The notes: generated by a model from the letters alone, not told the origin. DNA of 64,000 bases from Oerskovia enterophila (GCF_001692445.1 NZ_MAQA01000011.1:29245-93244); one strand, 5' to 3'. Positions 10,077 to 18,634 are shown, counted from the stretch's first letter. A program made the numbers and translations.

Positions 10077-10181
10077 GCCATTGTGCCCGCAGCTGGGCAG
10101 TGAACTCTGGGGCCAGGCGCTGGACCGGCGGCCCGGGCCCCGAAGAGACGTGCACGAGCGGTCGAGGCACGCGGAGAGCGG

Positions 10182-11282
10182 TCAAGCCTTCTCCTCGTGC
10201 TCCTCGTGCTCCTCGTGCCGCGAGGCGTCCTTGCTGGGCTGGACCCGCTTGGGCTCGCCCGCCATCTTGGGGTGCTCGGGAGGGTAGGGCAGGTCGCCGA
10301 GCCCGTGGTCGCGCTCGTCGCGCGCCGCGAGCTCGAGCGCTGCCTCGAGCGAGTACCGCTCGCCGGGGCTCGTGGCGTCGAGGCGTGCATGCAGGTCGCC
10401 GACCTCGGCGAAGCGCGCCGGCATGGTCAGGACGTCGAAGTCGTCGGGCCCGACGTCGGGCACCTCCTCCCAGTGCAGCGGGGCCGAGACCGTGGCGCGG
10501 GCGTTGGCACGGATCGAGTAGGCCGAGGCGATCGTGCGGTCGCGGGCCATCTGGTTGTAGTCGACGAAGATCTTCTCGCCCCGCTCCTCCTTCCACCACT
10601 TCGTGGTGACCTGGTCCGGCAGGCGGCGCTCGAGCTCGCGCCCGATCGCGATGGTCGCCCGGCGTGCCTCGACGAAGCCCCAGCTCGGCGTGATGGGGAC
10701 GAACACGTGCAGACCGCGCCCGCCTGACGTCTTGGGGAACCCCTCGAGCCCCAGCTCGGTGAGTACCTCGCGCAGGTGCGGCGCCACCCGGGCCGCGTCC
10801 GAGTAGTCGGTCCCGGGCTGGGGGTCCAGGTCGATGCGGAGCTGGTCGGGAGCCTCGACGTCGGCCCCTGTGACCGGCCACGGGTGGAACGTGAGGGTGC
10901 CGAGGTTCGCGGCCCAGAGCACCACCGCGAGCTCGGTGGGCCGCACCTCGTCGGCGGTGCGGCCGCTGGGGAACGCGATCCGGGCGGTCTCGACGTAGTC
11001 CGGGGCACCCTGGGGCAGCCGCTTCTGGAAGAACGCGTCGCCGGTGCTGTCGGTGCGCGTGCTGAGCCTGGCCCCCTCGAACATGCCCTTGGGCCAGCGC
11101 TCGAGCGTCGTGGGCCGTTCGCGCAGCGCCGCGAGGATCCCCGGACCGACCGTCTGGAAGTACGTGACGACGTCGAGCTTGGTGAGCCCGCGGCCCGGGA
11201 AGACGACACGGTCCGGGCTCGTGACGCGCACGGTGCGTCCGTCGACGTCGAGCTCGACCGCCGGGGTCGTGGAACGAGGCAT
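10182..11282 (-). CDS. Stand-alone LigD-type DNA polymerase/primase domain
   Basis: The 366-residue product is the polymerase (PolDom, AEP primase) module of the bacterial end-joining enzyme LigD, without ligase or phosphoesterase domains. The metal-binding pair D151/D153 sits in RIDLDPQPG; the TSGGRGLHVFVPI motif and the FVDYNQ segment carry the remaining catalytic residues. Such polymerases fill gaps and add ribonucleotides at breaks. The C-terminus ends in a short His-Glu-Glu repeat. The gene starts 4 bases after the AbiEi-like gene ends, so the two are probably co-transcribed. LigC is the likely ligase partner, by inference. Confidence 0.92.
   Translation of the reverse strand: MPRSTTPAVELDVDGRTVRVTSPDRVVFPGRGLTKLDVVTYFQTVGPGILAALRERPTTLERWPKGMFEGARLSTRTDSTGDAFFQKRLPQGAPDYVETARIAFPSGRTADEVRPTELAVVLWAANLGTLTFHPWPVTGADVEAPDQLRIDLDPQPGTDYSDAARVAPHLREVLTELGLEGFPKTSGGRGLHVFVPITPSWGFVEARRATIAIGRELERRLPDQVTTKWWKEERGEKIFVDYNQMARDRTIASAYSIRANARATVSAPLHWEEVPDVGPDDFDVLTMPARFAEVGDLHARLDATSPGERYSLEAALELAARDERDHGLGDLPYPPEHPKMAGEPKRVQPSKDASRHEEHEEHEEKA
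10191..10217 (-). repeat. Three 9-bp tandem repeats encoding His-Glu-Glu
   Basis: CTCCTCGTG is repeated three times without interruption (plus-strand sequence). It lies in the last codons of the polymerase gene and encodes an HEE triplet repeat. Copy number could vary by slippage without shifting the frame. Confidence 0.85.
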
Positions 11283-11286
11283 CTGT

Positions 11287-11973
11287 TCACGGTAGACGGG
11301 GGCCGGGCTCGCCGCCTGCGGGCGCGGCCCGCAGCCGTCCGGCGAGCGCGTCCAGGACCCGTCGGGCCCTGGGCGCGCCGGTGCGCCGAGACCGCAGGTC
11401 GAGCGAGTCCCGGACCGCGTCGAGGTCGAGCTCGCACCGTGCCACGAGCGCGAGCAGGACAGGGCTGCTGGCCTGCGGGTCGTGCAGGCACGCGAGGTCC
11501 AGGGCCGTGCGCTCGATCGTCGTCACCAGGACGCCCCCGATCAGCGCGACCTCGGTGCGCAGGAGGGCGCTCTGCCGCGGGGCGCGCCCGGGCAGCGGCG
11601 GCGGGCGGTGGACGCCGAGCGGGTGGATCACCTCGACCGTCGAGGGAGCAGGCGTCCCGCCGTGCACCCACGCGGCGCTCAGGCCGCCGACCACGGTGCG
11701 CTCGGGCACGAGGTGAGCCAGGGAGGCCGCACGGACCGCGGGGGTGAGCGGCGTCGTCGGGCGGACGGCGACGTCTCCCCGGACGCGCACCAACGCCCCC
11801 GAGCGGACCAGGTCCGCGAACGCGACGGCGCCGCCGACGTGCGCCGGCCGCACGAGCTCGGGCGCGGGCGGCACACGGACGGCCATGGCGACGTCCGCCG
11901 GGTGGTGCGGTCCCGCAGCTGCGGTGCCCGGTGGGAGGGGCGCGAGGGCGCGGGGAGCGTTGCCGGTGGACAT
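11287..11973 (-). CDS. AbiEi-like (type IV antitoxin family) protein
   Basis: The 228-residue product resembles actinobacterial proteins annotated with an AbiEi antitoxin domain. An N-terminal winged-helix-like segment ends at LVRVRGDVAVRP, followed by VVGGLSAAWVHGG, TVEVIHP and VLVTTIERTALDLACL, a motif order typical of that family. AbiEi proteins bind DNA and repress their own operon, but no AbiEii-type nucleotidyltransferase toxin lies next to it; instead it is 4 bases from the polymerase gene. A role as local regulator is possible. The start is ATG at 11973. The assignment is by recognised motifs only, so moderate. Confidence 0.6.
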   Translation of the reverse strand: MSTGNAPRALAPLPPGTAAAGPHHPADVAMAVRVPPAPELVRPAHVGGAVAFADLVRSGALVRVRGDVAVRPTTPLTPAVRAASLAHLVPERTVVGGLSAAWVHGGTPAPSTVEVIHPLGVHRPPPLPGRAPRQSALLRTEVALIGGVLVTTIERTALDLACLHDPQASSPVLLALVARCELDLDAVRDSLDLRSRRTGAPRARRVLDALAGRLRAAPAGGEPGPRLP

Positions 11974-12006
11974 GGGGCCAGCCTGGCGCCCCGTCCGGAC
12001 ATGCGC

Positions 12007-12065
12007 GAGGGGCCCGGTCGGGCCTGTGGAAACTCTCGTCGTCCACAGGCCCGACGGGGCCCCTC
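12007..12065 (-). terminator. Long terminator hairpin after the DUF349 gene
   Basis: Arms 12007-12030 and 12042-12065 form a 24-bp stem with one mismatch around an 11-base loop. It lies 13 bases beyond the DUF349 stop in the minus direction and separates that operon from the AbiEi-like gene. Confidence 0.8.
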
Positions 12066-12078
12066 GGGTGGTGCAGGA

Positions 12079-13836
12079 TCAGCCGCGGGAGTCCTCGGCG
12101 GCCTTCACGACCTGCTCGAGCCAGGCGCGGCGAGCCGTGATCGAGGACTCGATCTCGGCGATCTTGCGCTTGTCGCCCTTGGCCGTCGCAGCGGCGAGGT
12201 CCTCCTCGAGGCCCGCGATCGCGGACTCGAGCTGGGCGGCCGCGCCCTCGGCGCGCGCACGCGTCTCAGGGTTGGAGCGCGACCACTGGGACTGCTCGGC
12301 GTCGCGGACCGCGGTCTCGACCGCGCGCAGGCGGGCCTCGACGCGCTGGATGTCGGCGCGAGGAACCTTGCCGGCGTCCTCCCACTTCTCCTGGATGTCC
12401 CGCAGGGCCGTCTTGGCCTGCGCGAGGTCCGTCACGGGGACGAGCTTCTCGGCCTGCTCCAGCAGGGCCTCCTTGACGACCAGGTTCTCCGCGTACTCGG
12501 CGTCCGTGGCCGCGTTGAGCGCGTCCCGGGCCTCGAAGAACGCGTCCTGCGCCGCACGGAAGCGGGCCCACAGGGCGTCGTCGTCGCGGCGGTTGGCGCG
12601 CCCGGCGGCCTTCCACTCGGTCATGAGGTCGCGGAAAGCGCCGGCCGTGGCGCCCCAGTCCGTGCTGTTCTGCAGGGCCTCGGCCCGCTGCACGAGCTTC
12701 TCCTTGACCTCCTTCGCGGAGGAGTTGCGCTGCTCGAGCTCGGCGAAGTAGTGCCGACGCTCGCGGTCGAAGGCCGTGCGGGCGTGGCTGAAGCGCTTCC
12801 AGAGCGCCTCCTCGCTGGCGCGGTCGATCCTCGGCCCGTTGCGCTGGGCGTCCTTCCACTGGTCGAGCAGCTTGCGCAGCTCCTCGCCCGCGGGACGCCA
12901 CTGGATGCGCGCCGGGTCCGTGGAGGCGATCTTCTCGGCTGCCTCGATGATCTCGGTGCGGGCGGCGAGCGCCGCCTCCTTGGCAGCGTTGCGCTCGGCC
13001 TCGAGCTCGGCGCGGCGCGCAGCCGCGACCGTGCGCAGCGACTCCACGTGCGCGCGCAGGCCGTCCAGGTCGCCGACGGCCGAGGGCTCGGCGGTCTCCT
13101 CGCCGAGCTTGGCGAGGGTCGAGTCGATCTCCTTGACGGACAGGTCCGTACCGGTCAGCCGGGCCTCGAAGAGCGCGACCTTGGCCTGCAGGTCCAGGTA
13201 GCGACGCACGTAGAGAGCGAGCGCCTCCTCGGGGGTGACCCCGGGGAACTGCCCGACGCTGCGCTCGCCCGCGGCCTCGGTCACGTAGACCGTGCCCTCC
13301 TCGTCGACGCGGCCGAACCCGGCCGCGGCCTTCGCGGCGGCGCTGTCGTCAGGGATGACCGCCGCGGCCGCGGCCGGGGCGATCGACGCGGCGGCAGGGG
13401 TCGCAGCAGCCGGGGCACCCGGGCGCGGGGGCCGGGGCACCGGGACGGCGCTCGGCTTGGGCGCGGGGCTGGGCTTGGGGGCCGGCGCCGCCTCAGGGGC
13501 GTCGGCCGCGGGAGCCTGCTCGGCCTCGGCCTCGGCGACGGGGGCCGGTGCGGCGTCCGTCTCGTCCGCTGCAGGTGCGGCGTCGGTGACCTCAGCGTCG
13601 GTGTCGGCCGTGGCCTCGGAAGGAGCCTCGTCCGCGACGGGCGCGGCTTCCTCGACGGAGGGGGCCTCGTCGGCTGCTGCCACGGGCGCGTCGGTCTCGA
13701 CGGTCTCCGTGGCGGCGGGTGCCTCGGCGCCCTCGGCCGGTTCAGCGACCGCCGGCACCTCGACCTGCTCCGTTGCGGTGGCCTCCTCGGATGCCTGCGC
13801 CGGAGAGTTCGCGTGGTTCTCGGTGCTCTCGCTCAC
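12079..13836 (-). CDS. DUF349 coiled-coil protein
   Basis: The 585-residue product has an Ala/Glu/Pro-rich low-complexity N-terminal region (about 1-165), then a helical body with at least three DUF349 repeats, recognisable by W-x(4-8)-G and W-x-RF patterns (QWKDAQRNGPRI...LWKRF; EWKAAGRANRR...LWARF; KWEDAGKVPR). These repeats form long antiparallel coiled coils. The function is not established in actinobacteria. The GTG start has an AAGGAG site 8 bases upstream and overlaps the upstream cyclophilin stop by 4 bases, so the two are coupled. Confidence 0.85.
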   Translation of the reverse strand: MSESTENHANSPAQASEEATATEQVEVPAVAEPAEGAEAPAATETVETDAPVAAADEAPSVEEAAPVADEAPSEATADTDAEVTDAAPAADETDAAPAPVAEAEAEQAPAADAPEAAPAPKPSPAPKPSAVPVPRPPRPGAPAAATPAAASIAPAAAAAVIPDDSAAAKAAAGFGRVDEEGTVYVTEAAGERSVGQFPGVTPEEALALYVRRYLDLQAKVALFEARLTGTDLSVKEIDSTLAKLGEETAEPSAVGDLDGLRAHVESLRTVAAARRAELEAERNAAKEAALAARTEIIEAAEKIASTDPARIQWRPAGEELRKLLDQWKDAQRNGPRIDRASEEALWKRFSHARTAFDRERRHYFAELEQRNSSAKEVKEKLVQRAEALQNSTDWGATAGAFRDLMTEWKAAGRANRRDDDALWARFRAAQDAFFEARDALNAATDAEYAENLVVKEALLEQAEKLVPVTDLAQAKTALRDIQEKWEDAGKVPRADIQRVEARLRAVETAVRDAEQSQWSRSNPETRARAEGAAAQLESAIAGLEEDLAAATAKGDKRKIAEIESSITARRAWLEQVVKAAEDSRG

Positions 13837-14549
13837 TGGGTCTCAACTCCTTCGATGGTGACCGGGGTCGCGGGGGAGCCGTCAGGGGCCCCGTCCGCTG
13901 TCCCCGCGTCAGCGACTGCTCGGACGACGTCCAAGCCGGATGTGATCTTGCCGAAAACTGTGTACCCACCGGTGTCGGTCGGCAAGGTGGTGTCCTCGTA
14001 GACGAGGAAGAACTGGCTGCCGTGGGAGTCCGTGGTCTGGGCACGGGCCATGGCGATGGTGCCTGCGGGGAAGAACCCGTCCTCGGGCGTGTTCTCGACG
14101 GGCCCGAACGAGTAGCCCGGACCCCCGGTCCCGGTGCCCGTCGGGTCGCCGCACTGCAGGACGAAGATCCCCGAGGTCGTCAGGCGGTGGCACTGCGTGC
14201 CGTCGAAGAACTCGCCCTGGGCGAGCGAGACGAAGCTCGCGACGGTCTGAGGAGCGGCCTGCCCGTCGAGCGTGAACTCGATGTCGCCCGCGCTGGTGCG
14301 CAGCTCGCCCGTCCACTCGCGGTCCTCTGCGGCGGAAGGGGGAGGGAGCGTGAAGGTCTTGTCGGTCGCGACGGCGTCCGAGTTCGCGGAGAGTGCCAGC
14401 ACGACGACACCACCCACGACGGCGAGCGCGGCGACCGCGCCGACGATGGTCCACGTCCGCTGCTTGCGGGCGCGAGCCTGCGCCTGACGCTGGGTCCACT
14501 TCTCCTCGCGGCGGCGGGCACGCTCGCGTTCGCGCTTGCTCGTCGTCAC
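13833..14549 (-). CDS. Membrane-anchored cyclophilin-type peptidyl-prolyl isomerase
   Basis: The 238-residue product has a highly basic N-terminus, one membrane helix (about residues 33-53) and an extracytoplasmic cyclophilin domain. Cyclophilin motifs include FFDGTQCHRL, MARAQTTDSHGSQFFLVYED and GGYTVFGKITSGLDVV. The usual catalytic F-x-R-x-x block is altered to HRLTTSGIFVLQCGD, which keeps the fold but may lower activity. It probably helps fold exported proteins. The position near relA resembles mycobacterial ppiB. The GTG start at 14549 has AAGGAG just upstream. Confidence 0.9.
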   Translation of the reverse strand: MTTSKRERERARRREEKWTQRQAQARARKQRTWTIVGAVAALAVVGGVVVLALSANSDAVATDKTFTLPPPSAAEDREWTGELRTSAGDIEFTLDGQAAPQTVASFVSLAQGEFFDGTQCHRLTTSGIFVLQCGDPTGTGTGGPGYSFGPVENTPEDGFFPAGTIAMARAQTTDSHGSQFFLVYEDTTLPTDTGGYTVFGKITSGLDVVRAVADAGTADGAPDGSPATPVTIEGVETQ

Positions 14550-14638
14550 CCCAACTCCTTCGTCTCACGTCACGGGCCGCTCCGCGTGCGGGCGCGAGGG
14601 CGCGTTCTGTGCACGGGTGATCCACGGTTTCAGAGGAC

Positions 14639-14644
14639 AGTCTA
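14639..14644 (-). promoter_or_regulatory. -10 box for the cyclophilin-DUF349 operon
   Basis: The minus strand reads TAGACT here, about 90 bases before the cyclophilin start, in the divergent region shared with the hydrolase gene at 14739. The -35 region is not convincing. Confidence 0.45.
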
Positions 14645-14738
14645 GGCATCGGGAGCGTTCTGGCGCCGTGTCGTGCCGCCTTTCAGGTCACGGTCCGGTA
14701 TCAGGTGCCCTCTTTGCGTGGGTCGTTACTGTCGTCCC

Positions 14739-15569
14739 ATGGACCTCTTCCTCGTGGTGGCCCCCGTGTTCGGCACCAACTGCACGCTCGTCGTGCCGGG
14801 CCCCGAGGGAACGCTGCCCGACGACGTCGCGCGCCCCTGCGTGATCGTCGACGCAGGAGCCGGGGTCGTCCCGGGCGTCGTGGAGCTCGTGCGCGAGCAG
14901 GGGCTCGCGCCTCGCGCGGTCCTGGCCACGCACGGGCACGCCGACCACACCTGGGACGCGGCGGAGCTGTGCGCGCTCTACGGCGTCCCGTTCTGGATCC
15001 ACGCGGCAGATGCCTACCGGCTCGCCGACCCTCTGGGCACGATCGAGAGCGCCCCGCCCGCGGGGCCCGACGGCCGGGTCGTGCCCGGCCCCCTGGCCGC
15101 GGCGCTCGCCGCGGGCGGGGCACGGGTCGAGGACTACCGGGCTCCGGGCGACGTGCGCACCTTCGGTACGGCCGGCGAGCCGGGGGCCGGGGCCCGCGAA
15201 CGGCTCGACCTCGACGGCGTCCTGGTCGACGCCCTGCACGCTCCGGGGCACACCCAGGGCTCGACGCTCTACCTGCCCGTCGCGCTGGGACCCGACCCGC
15301 GCGGCGACGGTGGCACGGCGAACGACGGCGACACAATGAACGACACAGACCGCGGCGCCCAGGCCGGGGTCGTGCTCGCGGGGGACGTCCTGTTCGCAGG
15401 GTCGGTGGGGCGCACCGACCTGCCCGGCGGCGACGGCGAGACCATGCAGCGAACCCTGCGCGACGTCGTCGGGCGCCTCGACGACGCCCTCCAGGTGGTC
15501 CCGGGCCACGGGCCGCTGACCACGATCGGCCGCGAGCGCCGGACCAACCCGTACCTGCGCGGTCTGTGA
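14739..15569 (+). CDS. Metallo-beta-lactamase-fold hydrolase (glyoxalase II-like)
   Basis: The 276-residue product carries the zinc-binding motif THGHADHTWD (H65, H67, D69, H70), then APGHTQGS, a GD pair in AGDVLFAGSVGRTD and the closing PGHGPLTTI. These are the metal ligands of glyoxalase II-like hydrolases, which cleave thioesters or related substrates. A short variable insertion (about residues 190-205) is rich in Asp, Asn and Thr. The ATG at 14739 fits the family start; an upstream in-frame start adds 22 residues with no homology. A related gene precedes hisS in mycobacteria. Confidence 0.9.
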   Translation: MDLFLVVAPVFGTNCTLVVPGPEGTLPDDVARPCVIVDAGAGVVPGVVELVREQGLAPRAVLATHGHADHTWDAAELCALYGVPFWIHAADAYRLADPLGTIESAPPAGPDGRVVPGPLAAALAAGGARVEDYRAPGDVRTFGTAGEPGAGARERLDLDGVLVDALHAPGHTQGSTLYLPVALGPDPRGDGGTANDGDTMNDTDRGAQAGVVLAGDVLFAGSVGRTDLPGGDGETMQRTLRDVVGRLDDALQVVPGHGPLTTIGRERRTNPYLRGL

Positions 15570-15613
15570 GCGGATTGCTCGTCCGGTCCGGGAGTCTGGA
15601 AAGATCGGGTCCC

Positions 15614-17011
15614 ATGGCCCGACCTACACCTCTCTCCGGTTTCCCCGAATGGCTCCCTGCTGGACGCGTCGTGGAGCAGCACGTGCTCGACACGCTGCGT
15701 CGCACGTTCGAGCTCCATGGTTTCGCGGGGATCGAGACGCGAGCCGTCGAGCCCCTGGACCAGCTGCTGCGCAAGGGCGAGACCTCCAAGGAGGTGTACG
15801 TGCTGCGCCGGCTCCAGGAGGAGGCGGCGGAGGGGGCCGCGGACGAGCGGTCGGGCAAGGCCGACAAGCAGCTCGGCCTGCACTTCGACCTGACGGTGCC
15901 GTTCGCGCGCTACGTGCTGGAGAACGCCGGTCACCTGGCGTTCCCGTTCAAGCGTCACCAGATCCAGAAGGTGTGGCGCGGCGAGCGTCCCCAGGACGGG
16001 CGCTTCCGTGAGTTCGTGCAGGCGGACATCGACGTCGTGGGTGCGGGCGAGCTGCCCTACCACTTCGAGGTCGAGCTGCCGCTGGTCATGGCCGAGGCGC
16101 TGGGCGAGCTGCGCGCGATCGGTGTGCCCGAGGTCCGCATCCTGGTGAACAACCGCAAGGTCGCCGAGGGCTTCTACCGCGGGCTGGGCCTGGACGACGT
16201 CGAGGGCGTGCTGCGCAGCATCGACAAGCTCGACAAGATCGGCCCGGACAAGGTCGGGGCGCTGCTGGTCGCCGAGACGGGCGCGACGCCCGAGCAGGCG
16301 GCTGCGTGCCTGGCGCTCGCGGCGATCTCCGGCTCGGACGCGAGCGTCGCGGAGCGGGTGCGGGCGCTCGCGGTCGGCCACGGCGTGACCTCGGAGCTGC
16401 TCGAGGAGGGCCTGCGCGAGCTGTCGGCGCTGATCGACGCGGCGGCCGTGCGGGCGCCGGGGGTCGTGGTCGCCGACCTCAAGATCGCGCGCGGCCTGGA
16501 CTACTACACGGGCTCGGTCTACGAGACGGTGCTGGTGGGGCACGAGCAGCTCGGGTCGATCTGCTCGGGCGGGCGCTACGACACCCTGGCCTCGGACGGT
16601 GCGAACACCTACCCGGGGGTGGGGTTGTCGATCGGCGTCTCGCGCCTGGTCTCGCGCCTGCTGAGCGCGGGCCTGGTCCGCTCGACGCGCTCGGTGCCGA
16701 GCGCGGTCGTGGTCGCGGTCACGAGCGAGGAGACGCGTCCCGCGTCGGACGCGGTCGCGGTGGCGCTGCGTTCGCGGGGCATCCCGGTCGAGGTCGCGCC
16801 GAGCGCGGCCAAGTTCGGCAAGCAGATCAAGTTCGCCGACCGGCGCGGCATCCCGTTCGTGTGGTTCCCCGCGGGGATCGGCGCGGACGGCGAGGTCGTG
16901 CCGCACCAGGTCAAGGACATCCGCTCGGGCGAGCAGGTCGCCGCTGACCCGGCGGTGTGGGCCCCGGCCGAGGAAGACCTGTGGCCGCGGGTGGTGCCCG
17001 CGGGGGAGTGA
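15614..17011 (+). CDS. hisS: Histidyl-tRNA synthetase
   Basis: HisRS charges tRNA-His. The 465-residue product has class II motif 2 around HQIQKVWRGERPQDGRFREF, then QADIDVVG, the histidine-A motif GLDYYTGSVYE, the SGGRYD segment and a C-terminal anticodon-binding domain (about 365-465). It is somewhat longer than E. coli HisS (424), with an insertion near residues 55-75 (EEAAEGAADERSGKADK). The ATG at 15614 follows a possible upstream promoter, with no strong ribosome-binding site visible. Confidence 0.95.
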   Translation: MARPTPLSGFPEWLPAGRVVEQHVLDTLRRTFELHGFAGIETRAVEPLDQLLRKGETSKEVYVLRRLQEEAAEGAADERSGKADKQLGLHFDLTVPFARYVLENAGHLAFPFKRHQIQKVWRGERPQDGRFREFVQADIDVVGAGELPYHFEVELPLVMAEALGELRAIGVPEVRILVNNRKVAEGFYRGLGLDDVEGVLRSIDKLDKIGPDKVGALLVAETGATPEQAAACLALAAISGSDASVAERVRALAVGHGVTSELLEEGLRELSALIDAAAVRAPGVVVADLKIARGLDYYTGSVYETVLVGHEQLGSICSGGRYDTLASDGANTYPGVGLSIGVSRLVSRLLSAGLVRSTRSVPSAVVVAVTSEETRPASDAVAVALRSRGIPVEVAPSAAKFGKQIKFADRRGIPFVWFPAGIGADGEVVPHQVKDIRSGEQVAADPAVWAPAEEDLWPRVVPAGE

Positions 17012-17049
17012 GCCCGCTGCCTGGGTGCTGACCCGGGTGGGCGCGCGTG

Positions 17050-17078
17050 AGGCCCGGCAGGGGTTCCCTGCCGGGCCT
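17050..17078 (+). terminator. Terminator hairpin after hisS
   Basis: A perfect 13-bp stem (17050-17062 with 17066-17078, AGGCCCGGCAGGG) closes a 3-base loop 38 bases after the hisS stop. Confidence 0.8.
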
Positions 17079-17089
17079 TGCGCGTATCG

Positions 17090-17323
17090 ATGCTCAGCGG
17101 CATTTCGCGCACTTCCCGCTTCCTCGACGGCGTCTCGCTCGCGGGCACGACGATCCTGCCCGTCACGACGCACGCCATGAGCGGCCTCGGCCGGGCGCCC
17201 GAGGTCTACGCGACCCTCGCTCCCGACGCGGTCGTGGGCGAGGGGCTCGCGGTGCGCGGGGAGCGTGTCGCCGACGCCGGGCCGGAGATCGACCGCTGGG
17301 TGCGGGCGGCGGGGATCGGCTGA
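17090..17323 (+). pseudogene. C-terminal remnant of a flavodoxin-family gene
   Basis: This 77-residue frame reads like the last third of a Flavodoxin_4-type protein: FLDGVSLAGTTILPVTTHAMSG, then LAPDAVVGEGLAVRGERVADAGPEIDRWV. In full-length relatives these elements are the last strands and helix and follow an FMN-binding N-terminal domain of about 100 residues. That part is missing here; the sequence upstream is the hisS terminator. No ribosome-binding site is seen. A decayed gene is the best explanation. Recognition is by eye, not by alignment. Confidence 0.5.
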
Positions 17324-17361
17324 GTCGTCCGAGGCGGATCGGGACCGCATCGACAACAGCA

Positions 17362-17377
17362 TCGAACATGTGTTCGA
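17362..17377 (+). promoter_or_regulatory. SOS box (LexA operator) before the radical SAM gene
   Basis: TCGAACATGTGTTCGA is an exact match to the actinobacterial LexA consensus TCGAAC-N4-GTTCGA, with perfect 6-base arms. It ends 8 bases before the ATG of the radical SAM gene, so bound LexA would cover the promoter or translation start region. Confidence 0.8.
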
Positions 17378-17385
17378 ATGGTGCG

Positions 17386-18528
17386 ATGAGGTGGGACGGG
17401 CAGGCGATCACGGCGGACGACGGCGCGCTGCCCGGGCTCGGCCGCATGGCGGGGCTCGTGCGGACCGTGCACACCCCGGAGTTCGCCGGGGTCACGTTCC
17501 ACGAGGTGCTCGCCAAGAGCGCGCTGTCCAAGGTGCCGGGGGAATCCCGCATGCCGTTCACCTGGACGATCAACCCGTACCGCGGATGCTCCCATGCGTG
17601 CTCCTACTGCTTTGCCCGCCCCTCGCACCGCTACCTCGACATGAACCCCGGCGAGGACTTCGACAGCCAGATCGTCGTGAAGATGAACGTCGCCGAGGTG
17701 CTGCGGGCCGAGCTCGCCAAGCCGTCCTGGGCGGGCGACGCAGTCGCGCTCGGCACCAACACCGACCCCTACCAGCGCGCCGAGGGACGCTACCGGCTCA
17801 TGCCCGGGATCATCGACGCCCTCGAGGCCGCGCGCACGCCGTTCTCGATCCTCACCAAGGGCACGCTCCTGCGCCGAGACCTCCCGCGCCTTACGCAGGC
17901 GGCGCAGAGCGTGGACGTGGGCATCGGGGTCTCCTTGGCCTTCGTCGACGAGGACCTCCAGCAGGCCGTCGAGCCCGGGACGCCCACGCCGCGCGCCCGC
18001 CTCGACCTGATCCGCGCCGCCCGGGGTGCCGGGCTGCCGTGCGGGGTCATGATCGCCCCGGTCCTGCCGTGGCTCACCGACTCGACCGACCACCTCACGC
18101 GCCTGCTCGACGCGGTCCACGAGGCCGGCGCGACCGGCGCCACGGTCCTCCCGCTGTTCCTCAAGCCCGGCACCCGCGAGTGGTTCATGGCCTGGCTGCG
18201 CCGCGACCACCCCGAGCGGGTAGCGGGGTACGAACGCATCTACGCGGGCGGGTCGTACGCGAGCCGCGCGTACCGGGACTGGCTGTGGGACCGGGTGCGA
18301 CCCCTGCTCGTCGAGCGCGGGTTCGCGAGCGCAGGGCACCGCGCCCAGGCGCGCACGTCCGGCCACGCCCGGACCGCCTGGCACCCCGAGACCCCCGGCG
18401 ACAGAGCGCGGCCCGACGAGGGCGACTACCCGGTCGGGAGTCTGGTGACGCAGCACCGGGACAGCGGCAGGCCGCCAGGACGCACGGGCACGAGCGCGGC
18501 CGCGAGCGCCGAGCAGCTGCTCTTCTAG
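17386..18528 (+). CDS. Rv2578c-family radical SAM protein
   Basis: The 380-residue product has a radical SAM cluster motif C-x3-C-x2-C (CSHACSYC; C68, C72, C75) in a setting typical of spore photoproduct lyase-like proteins, followed by LGTNTDPYQ, ILTKGTLLRRD, GVSLAFVDEDL and MIAPVLPWLTDS. This matches the family of M. tuberculosis Rv2578c, whose reaction is unknown. A perfect SOS box immediately upstream suggests induction by DNA damage, and as remembered the mycobacterial gene is also in the LexA regulon. That fits a nucleic-acid repair role, which is inference. The tail after about residue 320 is low-complexity. Confidence 0.9.
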   Translation: MRWDGQAITADDGALPGLGRMAGLVRTVHTPEFAGVTFHEVLAKSALSKVPGESRMPFTWTINPYRGCSHACSYCFARPSHRYLDMNPGEDFDSQIVVKMNVAEVLRAELAKPSWAGDAVALGTNTDPYQRAEGRYRLMPGIIDALEAARTPFSILTKGTLLRRDLPRLTQAAQSVDVGIGVSLAFVDEDLQQAVEPGTPTPRARLDLIRAARGAGLPCGVMIAPVLPWLTDSTDHLTRLLDAVHEAGATGATVLPLFLKPGTREWFMAWLRRDHPERVAGYERIYAGGSYASRAYRDWLWDRVRPLLVERGFASAGHRAQARTSGHARTAWHPETPGDRARPDEGDYPVGSLVTQHRDSGRPPGRTGTSAAASAEQLLF

Positions 18529-18634
18529 GTTCCCCGCGCGAATCGGGCAAAACCTGCTATCTTGCCGCCAGTCACACCATGGCGCGGATGCCGATGCCTC
18601 GCCGGTGCCCTTGTGATCGGCCGAGGATCCCCGC

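Noticed and set aside
7786..11282. Complete LigD/Ku non-homologous end-joining operon
   Set aside because: The ligase and polymerase are separate, convergent genes, and no Ku gene is in the window. A functional link is only an inference.
11287..11973. Complete AbiE toxin-antitoxin system
   Set aside because: Only an AbiEi-like antitoxin domain is present. No AbiEii nucleotidyltransferase gene is next to it on either strand.
13380..13830. Tandem repeat array in the DUF349 N-terminus
   Set aside because: The region is Ala/Glu/Pro-rich low complexity without a regular repeat unit at either DNA or protein level.
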